Part shown: piece by piece, positions 52,620-62,395 of the stretch
Numbering within the stretch: the first letter of the stretch is position 1
Layout of the letters: every line of letters begins with the position of its first letter
From: Azolla caroliniana
Lineage: Eukaryota; Polypodiophyta
Length of the DNA stretch: 64,000 nt
NCBI GenBank assembly: GCA_043228905.1
Contig: JBHGNT010000004.1
Location: 9,176,001-9,240,000 of the forward strand
Direction: 5' to 3'
Translations under genes and position numbers: made by a program
Notes under the pieces: generated by a model
The model's database searches: none
Told to the model about the DNA's origin: nothing
The model's input: only the letters and a program-made list of their open reading frames with translations

Positions 52620-54038
52620 CCAGAGCTTTTATCACAAGTCGATACAATGTTTCAAATTGATGTTTAAAAAATAAAAAAAAATCAATAAAAAATTATGAAA
52701 AATTGAAAAAAATTGAAACAAAATTGAAAACAATTAGAAAAAATTACTTTAAGCATGAACTCAATACATTATATCGAATTGCGATGAAAATTATGGTTTT
52801 CTAGATGAACTCAAGCACAATTTATTATTATTATTATTTTTTAAATCCAGTAAAAAAAACTTTGAGCAAGAATTCAATACATTGTATGGAATTATGATGA
52901 AAACTCTATTTTTTACATCAACTCAATATAACATATCGACTTAATGTTTAAAATCTTGTTGTTTTTCAAATAAAAGAGGTTTTTTAAACATGAACTTGAA
53001 TTGTACTAAAATGTTTGTTTTAACAAGAGAAAAATATGCATATCGATAGTGCAAACAAGTATGTTGTACAACAAGATACTTTATGGTGAACATGTGCATC
53101 ATTGATTAACAAAAAACTATTAATAATTGTGTTGATGGTAATTGAACCTTGCAAATGCCATTTACATGGTCCATAAAGTGTTCGTGTGGTTCTTAATCAC
53201 TACTTAATGTTAATCTTTATAGTTGGAATGAAGGATGACAACACAAGTGTAACTCAGATGACAAGGAAACTTGCAAGAACTCAAGATGGGGATATTAATA
53301 GCTACACTTGTAGATGGCCATGACCTAGGGTACCAATTCTACATTGGTAAAGTTTTGGACGTGATGATGTATTAAACGTTTGTAATACATCTATCACTGA
53401 CATTAATGAGGTGGATATCATTATGTATGACTTTACACAAACAAAAGTTGGATGTATAAGGACAACAACGATATGCATAATAAAAGAGATATTAGCAAGT
53501 CTAGAAGATATCTCAGATTGAAGGCGAAGAAGATTTATTGCACAAAATTTGAAGATACCATTTGGTGAAGACAATGATTTGATTGGTACATTGGAAGATG
53601 AGGAGGAAGAGTCACAATTGTATATTATCTATAGTAGTGATTCTCATGAAAAGATTGATGATAGTCATGCAAATAACTCCCAAATGTATTTGTTGTGCAA
53701 CTATATGTAACAAATTTAGACAACATTTTATCGAATGGAATAAAAACGTTCATTGTTTTGAAATATTCTACTTTGATTTCTTTAAGATCTAAAAACTTAT
53801 TAGTTGTCATTTTTCTTTAAAAATCCACAAAGTTACTTTTCATATTTTACCCAAATTTGGCATTTTTCGATTTTACCAAATGGTGAAATTTTCAACTTTT
53901 TCATCATGTTTTGGAGAACATGTGATACTAGTATCAAGATGTTTTGTGAAATGGCAAAAAAAAACCCAAAATCAAACGGAATATTCCTTATCCTTCCACT
54001 TGTGCGCGATCCTTCCACTTGTGAACGCAAACGTGTTT
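52620..54038. repeat. Right inverted arm of the foldback element
   Basis: Imperfect reverse complement of the left arm (49555-50700). Interior short frames, for example in 53302-53574, look like chance. No gene is supported here. Confidence 0.7.
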
Positions 54039-54640
54039 GATGGAGACCAACTCTATGTTAGCAACTTTTGATAGGTTCTGTGATCGTGGTGTTATTTTGT
54101 ATTTCACTAGGAAACTTCCTTTGGTATCATGGATTAAGCAGTGGTTGAATTCATTCATAATGCCTAATTGTGTTGAGGATATGTATGTGGTTCCAAGAGG
54201 TTTCTATAATGTAGTTTTTCGATCCTCAGAACATTGTACGGCTTTGATGGCAAAGGTACCAATCTTTTTTGATAGAAGATTTGTGAATGTGATGCAATGG
54301 GTTCCAGTGCTAGATTATAAAGATTTAGTAAAATACACTGTCCAATTCGGGTGACCGTTGATTGTAGCAACTCATTCTTTTGGGATTTACTGCAAGGATT
54401 GATGTCTCAAATTGGTAAAGTTTTGGTTGCAGCTCCTGTTAATTCGTTGAACAAATGTAGATTTTGCATGTTATGGGATACAAGTTGTAAACTTCCAAGA
54501 TGGTTGAGTATCGATACATCTCGATTTGGTTGGTTTCGTTTTAAGCTTGAACGGGAAACTTTTGCAGGACATTGTTTAAAATGTGGTAATTTGGGGCATT
54601 TTATGGATGAATGCCAATATATGGTGAACTATCCCTAGAA
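54039..54640 (+). pseudogene. LINE ORF1, DUF4283-like and zinc knuckle
   Basis: After the foldback element: SMLATFDRFCDRGVILYFTR, LPLVSWIKQWLNSFIMPN and VPRGFYNVVFRSSEHCTALM, a plant L1 ORF1 domain (DUF4283 type). After a stop at 54352-54354 it continues in another frame with FFWDLLQGLMSQIGKVLVAA and the knuckle CLKCGNLGHFMDEC at about 54573-54614. Binds LINE RNA in intact relatives. Broken by the stop, a frame change and the insertion. Confidence 0.88.
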
Positions 54641-55250
54641 AATAAGGAAGATGTTGAGAAGGACATGGTCATGATTATTCATGATTCGTTTTGTCCACAT
54701 ATTGACTATAATGATCCATATGGACGTTTTTTGGTGATGGAAGTTAAGTATTTTGAGGATTTGATATGGTTGGTAGGAATCTATGCACCCAATAATGCTA
54801 ATCAATGCATTGAGTTATGGTCTTCAATCTATCCATGACTATTAGTGGGCCGTGTTGGTTTGTTAATGGGTTATTTTAATATGTGTGTTGATGCGTCACA
54901 ATCTACTTCATGATTCTCATTGATAGATTCTCATGAGCAAGTAGTTTGGGACAAACTGGCATCAGAGGTTTTGAAGTTGGATGTATGGAAATGGTTGCAT
55001 CAAGATGAGGTTGGGTTTACATTTCAATCTATCCAATATAAGGAAACATGGAGTAGGTTAGATAGAATGTATGTTATGCATGATGAGTCCTTTTAGCCAG
55101 AGATGCTTAATATGTCAATTATGCAAGAGGGTGTGACATCGGATCATTTTCCCAATTTGATGCCTATATGGAACAAATTTTTGGCATGTTTTCAGAACAA
55201 GTTATTTAAAAAGGATGGCATTCATGGGATACAACACACTACAAAACATC
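54641..55250 (+). pseudogene. LINE ORF2 endonuclease remnant
   Basis: Degraded apurinic-type endonuclease: LVMEVKYFEDLIWLVGIYAP then NNANQCIELWSSIYP, stop, LVGRVGLLMGYFNMCVDASQ (the usual GDFN is GYFN here), DEVGFTFQSIQYKETWSRLD then RMYVM, and VTSDHFPNLMPIW (SDH motif). Multiple stops. Cuts target DNA in active LINEs. Confidence 0.8.
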
Positions 55251-55339
55251 AATGATATTCATCGTAAGTATGGTATGACAAATGCTAAAAGACGTAAGAG
55301 ATTGATTGATAAGTTTTCATATATTCTTACGCGATGCAA

Positions 55340-55560
55340 ATATTTGTCAAGTATTGGATGTTGATTTTGAAGAAGCTAAGGTTGAAAAGGTATTGTTACA
55401 CCTTCCAAATGGTAAAAGCCCTGACTGGGATGGTGTTAAAAATGAAGTTTTTAAGAAGTATGCTAGCATGCTTAAGAGTCCATTCCCACAAATGTTTCAA
55501 CAATGTTGGGATTCTGGTTTCATGCCTCAAAGCTAGAAGGTGGGCTTAATCAAATTGTTA
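55340..55560 (+). pseudogene. LINE reverse transcriptase, N-part
   Basis: DANICQVLDVDFEEAKVEKV, then LLHLPNGKSPDWDGVKNEVF and FKKYASMLKSPFPQMFQQCW match the first RT block of plant L1 LINEs (usual K-x-P-G-x-D-G; here KSPDWDG). Ends at a TAG near 55535 and then degenerates. Confidence 0.82.
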
Positions 55561-55689
55561 CCAAAGGTACCATCTCCGGAGTCATTTCATCAATGGAGGC
55601 CTACTTCTTTGATGGGAGGGTTGTACAAAATCGCGTAAGAATATATGAAAACTTATCGATCAATTTCTTATGTCGTTTAGCATTAGTCA

Positions 55690-56135
55690 TACCATACATA
55701 CGATGAATACACATCCATAAGACACAATAAGACATACATATATTATAATAGCATAAGACACAATATTCTTTTTTGTAACAACTTGGAGCAACTTTTGTCA
55801 TTTTCCGATAAGGGATAATGTTTATTGATTTTTACAAGAAATATTTTGAAGAATACTAGTGAGTTCTAATGTTTATATATAACTACATCGTACAAAATAG
55901 AAACATATTATGAGAATGCATTGATTTGACAGTTTTAGTCCTAGTAATTTTTGTTGAAAAGACAACTACTTTGCTAGTGAAATATATGTATGTGTATAGA
56001 TATTAAATGTATATATTTAGTTTTCCCAAAATATTCTTTTTTGTTTATGTTTTTTGCATTGTTAAAAGCAAAAAATTGTTTCGGCTTGAAACAACACTTC
56101 TTGGTGGTGAATGCATACAAAGGGCTCTTTCAGTT
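55690..56135 (+). repeat. Scattered fragments of the exon-array spacer
   Basis: AAGACACAATAAGACATACA and TATTATAATAGCATAAGACA near 55716-55770, and AAAATATTCTTTTTTGTTTA with AACAACACTTCTTGGTGGTG near 56030-56110, match units of 45593-49240. The intervening bases hold nothing recognisable. Confidence 0.7.
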
Positions 56136-56139
56136 TTGA

Positions 56140-56285
56140 TCAAAATTTAAGAATGAAGTAGAGAAAGCCATGGGCTAACATGTACAATTTCTTCGGTCGG
56201 ACAGAGGAAAAGAGTACTTCTCCGACGAATTTTCGGCCTTTCTCCGGAAAGAAGGAATTCGGCGAGAGTTTTCACATCGTTTGTT
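56140..56285 (+). pseudogene. Isolated copia integrase fragment
   Basis: FLRSDRGKEYFSDEFSAFLR then KEGIRREFSHR: the second-D block of a copia integrase, closest in this window to copia C at 20630-20715. A TAG interrupts upstream (AMG*HVQ). No LTR or other copia sequence is adjacent, and LINE RT resumes at 56330. Confidence 0.85.
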
Positions 56286-56309
56286 AGTAATGTTGTCAAA
56301 ACTTGCGGC

Positions 56310-56757
56310 CAGTGGTGATATTGTGGGTTTGCATCTTCCTTATGGTGGACAATTGGTGGCACAGGCATCAACTGATGATTCGTTTATGTTTTTCCAAGCC
56401 TAAAAAGAAAATCATAAAAGGAGTATACAAGTTTGGGATTAATTTGCTTTGGCTTTAGGGTTGTATATAAATTGGAGAAGTCTCGACTTATTTCTTTTAC
56501 ATAGAGTAATTTGGAATGTTTGGGATGGCGAGGGTTAGTGATTACATGAGGATCAATTTATCAACATTTGGGTTATCCATTGGGAATTGAGGTTACAAAT
56601 GTTCAATTGATTGACTGGATTGGTAGTAAACTGAGGGACAAATTTATGTATTGGAAGTCTCAATTATGGCCCTTGCATGTACGACCCAAAGTGGTGCAAT
56701 GTATCTTGATACCCATGTTATTATATTTTTTGCATTTACATCCTTGGACTAAGAAGC
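56310..56757 (+). pseudogene. LINE reverse transcriptase, catalytic and C-part
   Basis: DIVGLHLPYGGQLVAQASTD then DSFMFFQA carries the catalytic pair as TDD. Downstream INWRSLDLFLL-like and WVIHWELRLQMF segments are frame-shifted. The C-part, GYPLGIEVTNVQLIDWIGSK and LRDKFMYWKSQLWPLHVRPK, is typical of plant L1. Truncated by copia F at 56758. Confidence 0.82.
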
Positions 56758-57170
56758 TATTGAGATACAAGCTCAACATTGGCCGGATCGGTTGCGCAAG
56801 CCGAGAACCGGATTGGTTAAGTCAGACCGGTGCGTAAACCGGGTACGTAAACCGGTGCGCAAACAAGAAGCTGTAGCGGTGCGTAAACCGCGAGGCCGTT
56901 GGAAAGATATTCCGCGTAGGAATATATTTTGGGAGTTAGTGTAGAGCTCATTTATGAGCATTGAAGTACGTGTCAATACTTCTATCAGTCCGTATAAAAG
57001 TGCTCACTAAGCACTTTCTATGTATATACTGAGTATTATTTTTTGAATAGAGTTGTGTGTATTCTCTCTCTCAGTCAGTCTCTCCTGCATACTGTGTGTC
57101 CAAGCTCTCCATTAAACTTGTGTTTTCCTATGTTCTGCCTTCTGTTGCTTCTGCATGTCGTTTTTTTACA
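56758..57170 (+). repeat. 5' LTR of copia F
   Basis: About 413 bp, start near TATTGAGATACAAGCTCAAC (compare TGTTGAGTGACAAGCTCAAC in C) and end TCGTTTTTTTACA. TATA-like CCGTATAAAAGTG is at about 56990-57002. The left border is uncertain by a few bases. Confidence 0.82.
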
Positions 57171-57182
57171 TGGTATCAGAGC
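57171..57182 (+). promoter_or_regulatory. Primer binding site of copia F
   Basis: TGGTATCAGAGC directly after the LTR. Confidence 0.92.
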
Positions 57183-57263
57183 GCGAGGGTTGAGAATGAA
57201 CCTCTACAGCAGACCTTAGCATGAGAAGAAAACCTAACCTTCGAAAAGAATAAGAAAAACTGA

Positions 57264-58275
57264 ATGGATAGAGGCATGGCTAGCTTGCTTCCGACCGAGA
57301 AGCTCAACAGAAACAACTACGCATCTTGGTTGTACAAGATGCACCAGTACCTGCTCGGGCATGGATACTGGAACTATGTTGACGGAGCAAATGACTCAGC
57401 ACCCGATTCGACACACAAAGACTTCCCAACTTAGGAATAGTCGGCGAGTAGAGTTCTCTATTGCTCTACATCTTGTGTGGGCGAACAACTTCTGAGCTAT
57501 ATTCGGGGTGCGAAAATGGCAAAGGATGCTTGGGGAAATTTGAAAAAGATTTTCACCGCAAGCACCACAGCCAGAAAGCTCCAACTTCGATAGGAGTTGA
57601 GCAACTTGCGGCAACACGATTTTTCGGTGACTGATTACACCTCGAAGATCAAAGATATATGCGACTCCTTAGCCTCCATCGATGTGAATGTCGAGGAAGG
57701 TGAGATGGCGAAGATCTGTCTCGGGGGACTGGCGTCGAAGTTCGGAGCGTTTCAAACTGCTATGTGCACACGGGAGAATACGCCGTCGTTTTTCGACCTA
57801 TAGTCGATGCTCCTTATAGAGGAGTACCGTGCGGGTGCGTGGATGAGTACGCACACCGATAGCAAGATGTTGTACACGAAGGGAGATAGGCCCCGTCTTC
57901 ATGGCAGACGAGGCGAGTCGGTGCACAATGGAGGCGGCCGATGGGATCAAGGAAGAAGGCACTGAAGTGATGCCAAGAGCAATTCTGGACCCTCCAGAAA
58001 CAGGGGGAGTCGAGGCAACGAGAACCGGCAAGGGAAACCCGTCACGGAATGCTGGTATTGTGGCAAGAAAGGCCACAAGGAGAGCGAGTGCTGGAAGAAG
58101 TGCGCCGATTCGGAGAAAACCGGATCCTGATCCGTACAAACCGACAATGGAAATCACCAGCGATCGCACTACGCCAAAGGATCCGAAAAAGTCGGAAAGG
58201 GGGCCGTCTTATGACAAGACACGAGGCGAACTCGATGAAGAAGAGCACCCCGGAATCGGACGAGGTGTGATACGT
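57264..58275 (+). pseudogene. gag: Copia F gag with zinc knuckle
   Basis: From ATG 57264: MDRGMASLLPTEKLNRNNYA, KIFTASTTARKLQLR, then a stop, ELSNLRQHDFSVTDYTSKIK and DICDSLASIDVNVEEGEMAK. A Gly/Arg tail is followed by the knuckle ECWYCGKKGHKESECW near 58046-58095. Stops near 57434, 57440, 57591, 57800 and 57960 are mostly TAG. Unlike copia C there is no solo LTR between the tail and the knuckle. Confidence 0.88.
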
Positions 58276-58525
58276 TGACTCCGGTGCGTCAACCCACATA
58301 ATGAGCCATAAGGAGTGGTTCTCATACCTTGAGAAACCGATGCAACTAGAGTAGTCGCAACAAGACACGTCACTCCACATCCGATCGAGAATTTCGTTGA
58401 AGTTCCCCTAAGCCATGCCGGGAAAAAAGGGAAACTCATGAACGTGTTACACGTCTCGACAATCACGAAGAATCTGGTGTCGGTCGGGCATATCGTCAAC
58501 CAGGGGATGCAAGTCTGGTTCATGT
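58276..58525 (+). pseudogene. pol: Copia F protease fragment
   Basis: Reads a decayed DSGAS region (VNPHNEP preceding MSHKEW-like sequence), VEVPLSHAGKKGKLMNVLHV and TITKNLVSVGHIVNQGMQVW, then is cut by gypsy G at 58526 within the segment matching MQVRFTHFRYF of copia C. Confidence 0.82.
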
Positions 58526-59692
58526 TGTCGTAAAGATCCGTCACTACGCGCAGATCATGAGGCGGAACTGTTGTGGTTCTGGACCGGAAGGATTCGACGT
58601 TAGCACAAGCTTTAGCAAGAAAGGAATTAAGATAGATTGAAAGAGAGAGAGATTGAGAAAAGATAGAACACTTGATTTTAGATTGAGAGAGAGATTAAGA
58701 ACTCTTGACTTTAGATTTCAGAAACAAGTTACAAGATCAATTCGATGACGAATTTTCTTCTTCTTAATTTCATAACCAAAAGAGCCTAACCCTTCTTCTT
58801 TTTCATCCCCCTCTTTTATAGATGCTCTCATGCATATGATGCATGTGAGGGTACAAGACATGCATAAAATGCATGTTTTCCATTTGACGCTCATGTATTA
58901 CATGTGGTGCATAATAACCATATCACTCATTTTAGTTCTCATGTATAAGAATTTACATGCAAAAGTACAATGATAGAAATAAAAGTTCAACTAAATGTTA
59001 TGGCTTAGTGGTAAGCCTACTAACTCTTAACTAGGAGGTGCAAGGTTTGAATCCACACTTGCACTCCTTGTGTATACATATATTTATTTATTTATATATA
59101 TATCTACCTGGTCACCGGATGACGCCGGTTCGCCGGATGCTGGTCGCCACCGATTACCGTTGATTGTTGGATGACGTCAGTTCCCCGGATGCCGCCGGTT
59201 ACCGTTCGGTCGCCGGATGCTGGTTCCATTGCCGGATGCCGGATGCCGGTTACCGCTCGGTCACCGAGTCCTGGTTACGTTGCCGGTCCGGTTTTGGTTG
59301 GGCAAAACCTTTGCAAGTAGCTAGGCCACACCCATTCATCCAATAGCTTAGTTCAAGTCACCTTGAACTCTCTATGCTCCACACATAGACACAAAGATAA
59401 TAGCTTTTGCTCTACCTTATATATGGTGAGATCCTTATTTCCTATCTATGTGGGATATCTCACAGTTTTATTTTTCTCTTCTTCCTTCTCATACTTCACT
59501 CCCACATAACTTGTCACTTAGATGTCCGTTTCTTATGTAGTAAAGTGCATCTCTTCAAGATCTTCGTCTTTTGTACTAAGATATTAAACTTACTTAGAAT
59601 CAGTATATTCACTATTATTGTTTTATATGATTGACACTTGATTTCGTATGTCTTATGTAATTTTCACACCATTGCCGAAAATCTTCACGACA
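58526..59692 (-). repeat. 3' LTR of gypsy G
   Basis: Starts TGTCGTAAAGATCCGTCACT and ends TCTTCACGACA. Holds GA-rich repeats (58636-58700), a tRNA-like segment (58998-59060), a TA microsatellite (about 59085-59103) and a GCCGGATGCCGGTTACCG-type minisatellite (59110-59290). With no second LTR in view the ends rest on comparison with B. Confidence 0.75.
58998..59060 (+). repeat. tRNA-like segment in the LTR of G
   Basis: TGGCTTAGTGG (59001-59011) fits the pol III A box and GGTTTGAATCC (59044-59054) the B box, 32 bp apart. Probably a tRNA-derived SINE relic or degenerate tRNA; no clean cloverleaf. Confidence 0.5.
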
Positions 59693-59764
59693 TCCACCAC
59701 CACCAAACCGCACGTCCTCCGGTACGTGCCAAGAAGAGAGAAAGTGAGATTTTGGCTTCGGTGA

Positions 59765-60517
59765 TCAATCAGATTCCTCCATGTCTTCATTTACATTCGC
59801 CCTATTATGTTCATCGTCGAGGTGATCGAGGTCAGGATCTTCGTCTTGTCTTTTCTTGAAAATCTTTACTCTTTTTCCCGCAATGGGTACGATCAACCTT
59901 GATTTGTCTAGCTCTGCAAGGTGGTATGTGGCATTATCGTTGGCACTTGTCACCACATACGGCCTAAACCATCTTCTTGCGAACTTTCTTGTTGTACTGT
60001 GTTGATTGTCAAGGCTGTTGTCGTAAACCAAAACCTAATCTCCTTCTTCAATCTTCTTGGGACGAAGTCGATCCGTGTTGTCGAACCGAACTTTGTTTTT
60101 TACTCGGGTTGCCTCCATCATCTTTTGCGCTTTTTCTAGATCTTCAGGTCTTTTTTCAAGTTGCCTTATTAGCGCCGCTAATAACTCTTCTCGGCTCATC
60201 TTGTTCTCCCACGGTATCGCTACCCATGAGGCAATCGTCCTTTCGATGGGCATTACCGGCTTTTGTCCATACATAAGCTCTGTCGGCATATACCCTATCA
60301 CTGAGCTGTGTGTCGTTCTGTCGGCCCACAAGGCATAGGGTAATAGTCGTGGCCAATTCCCGACTCGATCACTGCATGCCCGTACGATGGCTTTGACGAT
60401 AGGTCTATGTCCTCACTCGATCTTCCCATTCGCTTCCGGATTGTAGGCAGTCATGAGGGAGAGCTTCACGCCTAGTCGTTCGAAGAGCTCCGTCGCTTCG
60501 TGCTCATCCAACTCCCC
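59765..60517 (-). pseudogene. pol: Gypsy G integrase C-part
   Basis: On the minus strand: region near 60420-60540 with the second catalytic area and stops, then DRVYADRAYVWTKAGNAHRK-type or, in another frame, SVIGYMPTELMYGQKPVMPI (integrase end block), NKVRFDNTDRLRPKKIEEGD, and a final domain RPYVVTSANDNATYHLAELD. Ends at a stop at 59765. Several frame changes. Confidence 0.85.
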
Positions 60518-61450
60518 TCAATCAGCCACTATCTTCCCCACACATCTGTATCGGCAAACAACCTCTTCAAGTAGAAATTTGCAAACGACTGAAGTCGTCT
60601 TATTTATCAAGGCTCGTCCTTCCACTTGATTTGTCAAGTCTTCCCTTGCCAGCACTAAGTACTTCATTTGTCCCACTCCCATTGGTATCGAGACCAAATC
60701 CACCATCCATTTGAAGTGTATGGTGAGTGGGTATGCCGGCCGTAACTCATCACGATGACGTATATTTGAATGTATTTGGCAAGTTTCGCATGTGGACACG
60801 AAATGGAGTACATCTTTGTACATGCTTGGCCACCAGTACTTCTCCTTCAACTTTTCGAACGTCGCCCATGTTCCTCTATGACCTGCCCAAGTACTCTCGT
60901 GGAATTCGGTCATCAGCCTCTCTTGCTCTTCTTTCTTCACCACCACTCGACATGGTATTCTTGTCCTTCTTTTTGGATGTCGCCAAAGGAATCCTCCCTT
61001 CAAGAAGTACCGGTAAGATTTCTTCCGGATTTGTAGGGCCTCCTCCTTTGTCAACGAAGCATCTGCCGTCAATGTTCTTAGGAATCTACCAATCAGTAAC
61101 CACTCTCTTTCGTACTCGTTCTCGTTGAAGGCCTGGAGGGTTTGCGTGTCCTGGTCTTCCACTAATAATCGAGCCATCTTGAAGAAGTCGAGGGCGACAT
61201 CTTCATCTTCCAAAACCATGTCGCTGCCATTTTCAAATCTTGCCCTCGACAGCATGTCAGCCATGGCGTTCTTCTTCCCTGCAATGTGACGGATCTCTAG
61301 GTTTAAAGACTTGATGTAGGTGATCCACCTTAGCATAACAAGATCTAGGGTCGCACATCCCGAGACCATTCCGAGAATTGGGAGACAATCTGTCTCTATT
61401 ATCATTTCCGACCTGATCAGGTAATCTTTGTCCGTCTTCACTGTTGACAC
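60518..61450 (-). pseudogene. pol: Gypsy G RNase H end and integrase N-part
   Basis: 310-codon open frame: STVKTDKDYLIRSEMIIETD then CLPILGMVSGCATL (RNase H), RHIAGKKNAMADMLSRARF end, a linker, zinc region FHESTWAGHRGTWATFEKLK with CETCQIHSNIRHRDEL, and core start HFKWMVDLVSIPMGVGQM carrying the first D. A TAG just upstream (about 61459) replaces the W of ELWGIVS. Confidence 0.9.
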
Positions 61451-61456
61451 AATACC

Positions 61457-62365
61457 CTAAAGTTCCCGCTTGCCTTGGGCATATCTTTGTTGCCGTTCGC
61501 TGAGAATCTTTGCTCCGAACGGGACGGCATATCGTGCATTATCTTCTCCTTCTTGATTGATGACCCACCTGATTCCGGTTGGGCTCGTATCGACGGTCAT
61601 GTAAATCGGCTTCCCTTCAGCATAGTCGTCCTTCCTTAGTGCCAGAGCTTCGAGAAGTAGTTTCTTCAATCTTCGCATCGCATTTCTGTGCTCGTCTCGC
61701 CATTCGAACTTCATTCTTTTCTTTAGTAGTCCATATAACGGTTCCGCGACATGAGCGTTGTGCGGAATCCAGATATGATAAAATGTGCATGCTCCAAGGA
61801 ACCTTCTAACCTCCGTTTGGTTTTCGCATTCTTCTTTCATGTCTTGGAACGCGTTCATTTTGTATGGCGAAGGCTTCCGGCCGTATGCCCCACACAAGTG
61901 ACCTACGACCAAGATCTCTGGTTGCCCGAATGCAGATTTTTCTCCCGAAAATGTCAAATTCGCATCTTCGAGCCTTTGAAGCACCTTCTCGCAATCTTTC
62001 ATATGATCTGCAACGAACTTTCTACAACCTTCCTTATCTTTTGATTCATCTTTCTCCTCATCCAAACATCCTTTTATCAGAATATCATCCAAGAATGGCA
62101 TCGTGATGTCCGAGATGCAATCCTTCAAGACTTTATTCATGGCATTCACCATATGAGCTACCGAGTTTGTTGCGCCTTGGGGTAAGGTACACATCCGCAT
62201 AAGCCCGATAGGAGTCCTCATGGTTGTAATGTTCCGACTGTCGATCGCCAATTGGAATTGGCCATATCCGGAGTAGAGATCGCCAATGGAGTAGATGGAC
62301 CGGCCTTCAAACGCTTCGGCAAATTCGTCCATGCTCGGACCAATTCCGGCATTTTGAATTGTCAC
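61457..62365 (-). pseudogene. pol: Gypsy G reverse transcriptase and RNase H start
   Basis: 302-codon open frame. RT: SIYSIGDLYSGYGQFQLAID, RMCTLPQGATNSVAHMVNAM and the catalytic box MPFLDDILIKGC. Thumb: RRFLGACTFYHIWIPHNAHV and AEPLYGLLKK. RNase H: YMTVDTSPTGIRWVINQEGE, LSERQQRYAQGKREL, then a TAG. Serves as the reference for the broken RT of element B. Confidence 0.93.
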
Positions 62366-62395
62366 CTTGTTGACGGGTTGAAGATCTTGGATGAA

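Larger units (their letters stand above)
49555..54038. mobile_element. 4.48-kb foldback-type DNA element with long inverted arms
   Basis: Terminal inverted repeats: 49555-49593 (CCTTTGCATTCACAAGTGGA with GGATTGCGCA) against the complement of 54000-54038 (CGTTTGCGTTCACAAGTGGA with GGATCGCGCA). Flanked by GAT at 49552-49554 and 54039-54041; the empty site at 47893-47895 has one GAT. Imperfect inverted arms extend inward for more than 1 kb: TTTTATTTGAAAAACAACAAG near 50297 pairs with CTTGTTGTTTTTCAAATAAA near 52956, and the block around 50190-50220 pairs with 53115-53165. The centre (about 50880-52500) is tandem repeats. No transposase, so non-autonomous. The 3-bp duplication and long arms fit several DNA transposon classes; superfamily not assigned. 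Confidence 0.85.
56758..58525 (+). mobile_element. Copia element F, same family as C, truncated
   Basis: 5' LTR 56758-57170, PBS 57171-57182, gag 57264-58275 and protease to 58525, where gypsy G begins. The rest, including the 3' LTR, is beyond G and outside the window. The LTR contains CCGTTGG and TGTAGCGGTGCGTAAACCGC as in copia C but is clearly diverged. Confidence 0.88.

Noticed and set aside
53302-53574. Possible small gene in the right arm of the foldback element
   Set aside because: A 90-codon frame without domain, start context or splice sites; the corresponding left arm has no matching frame.
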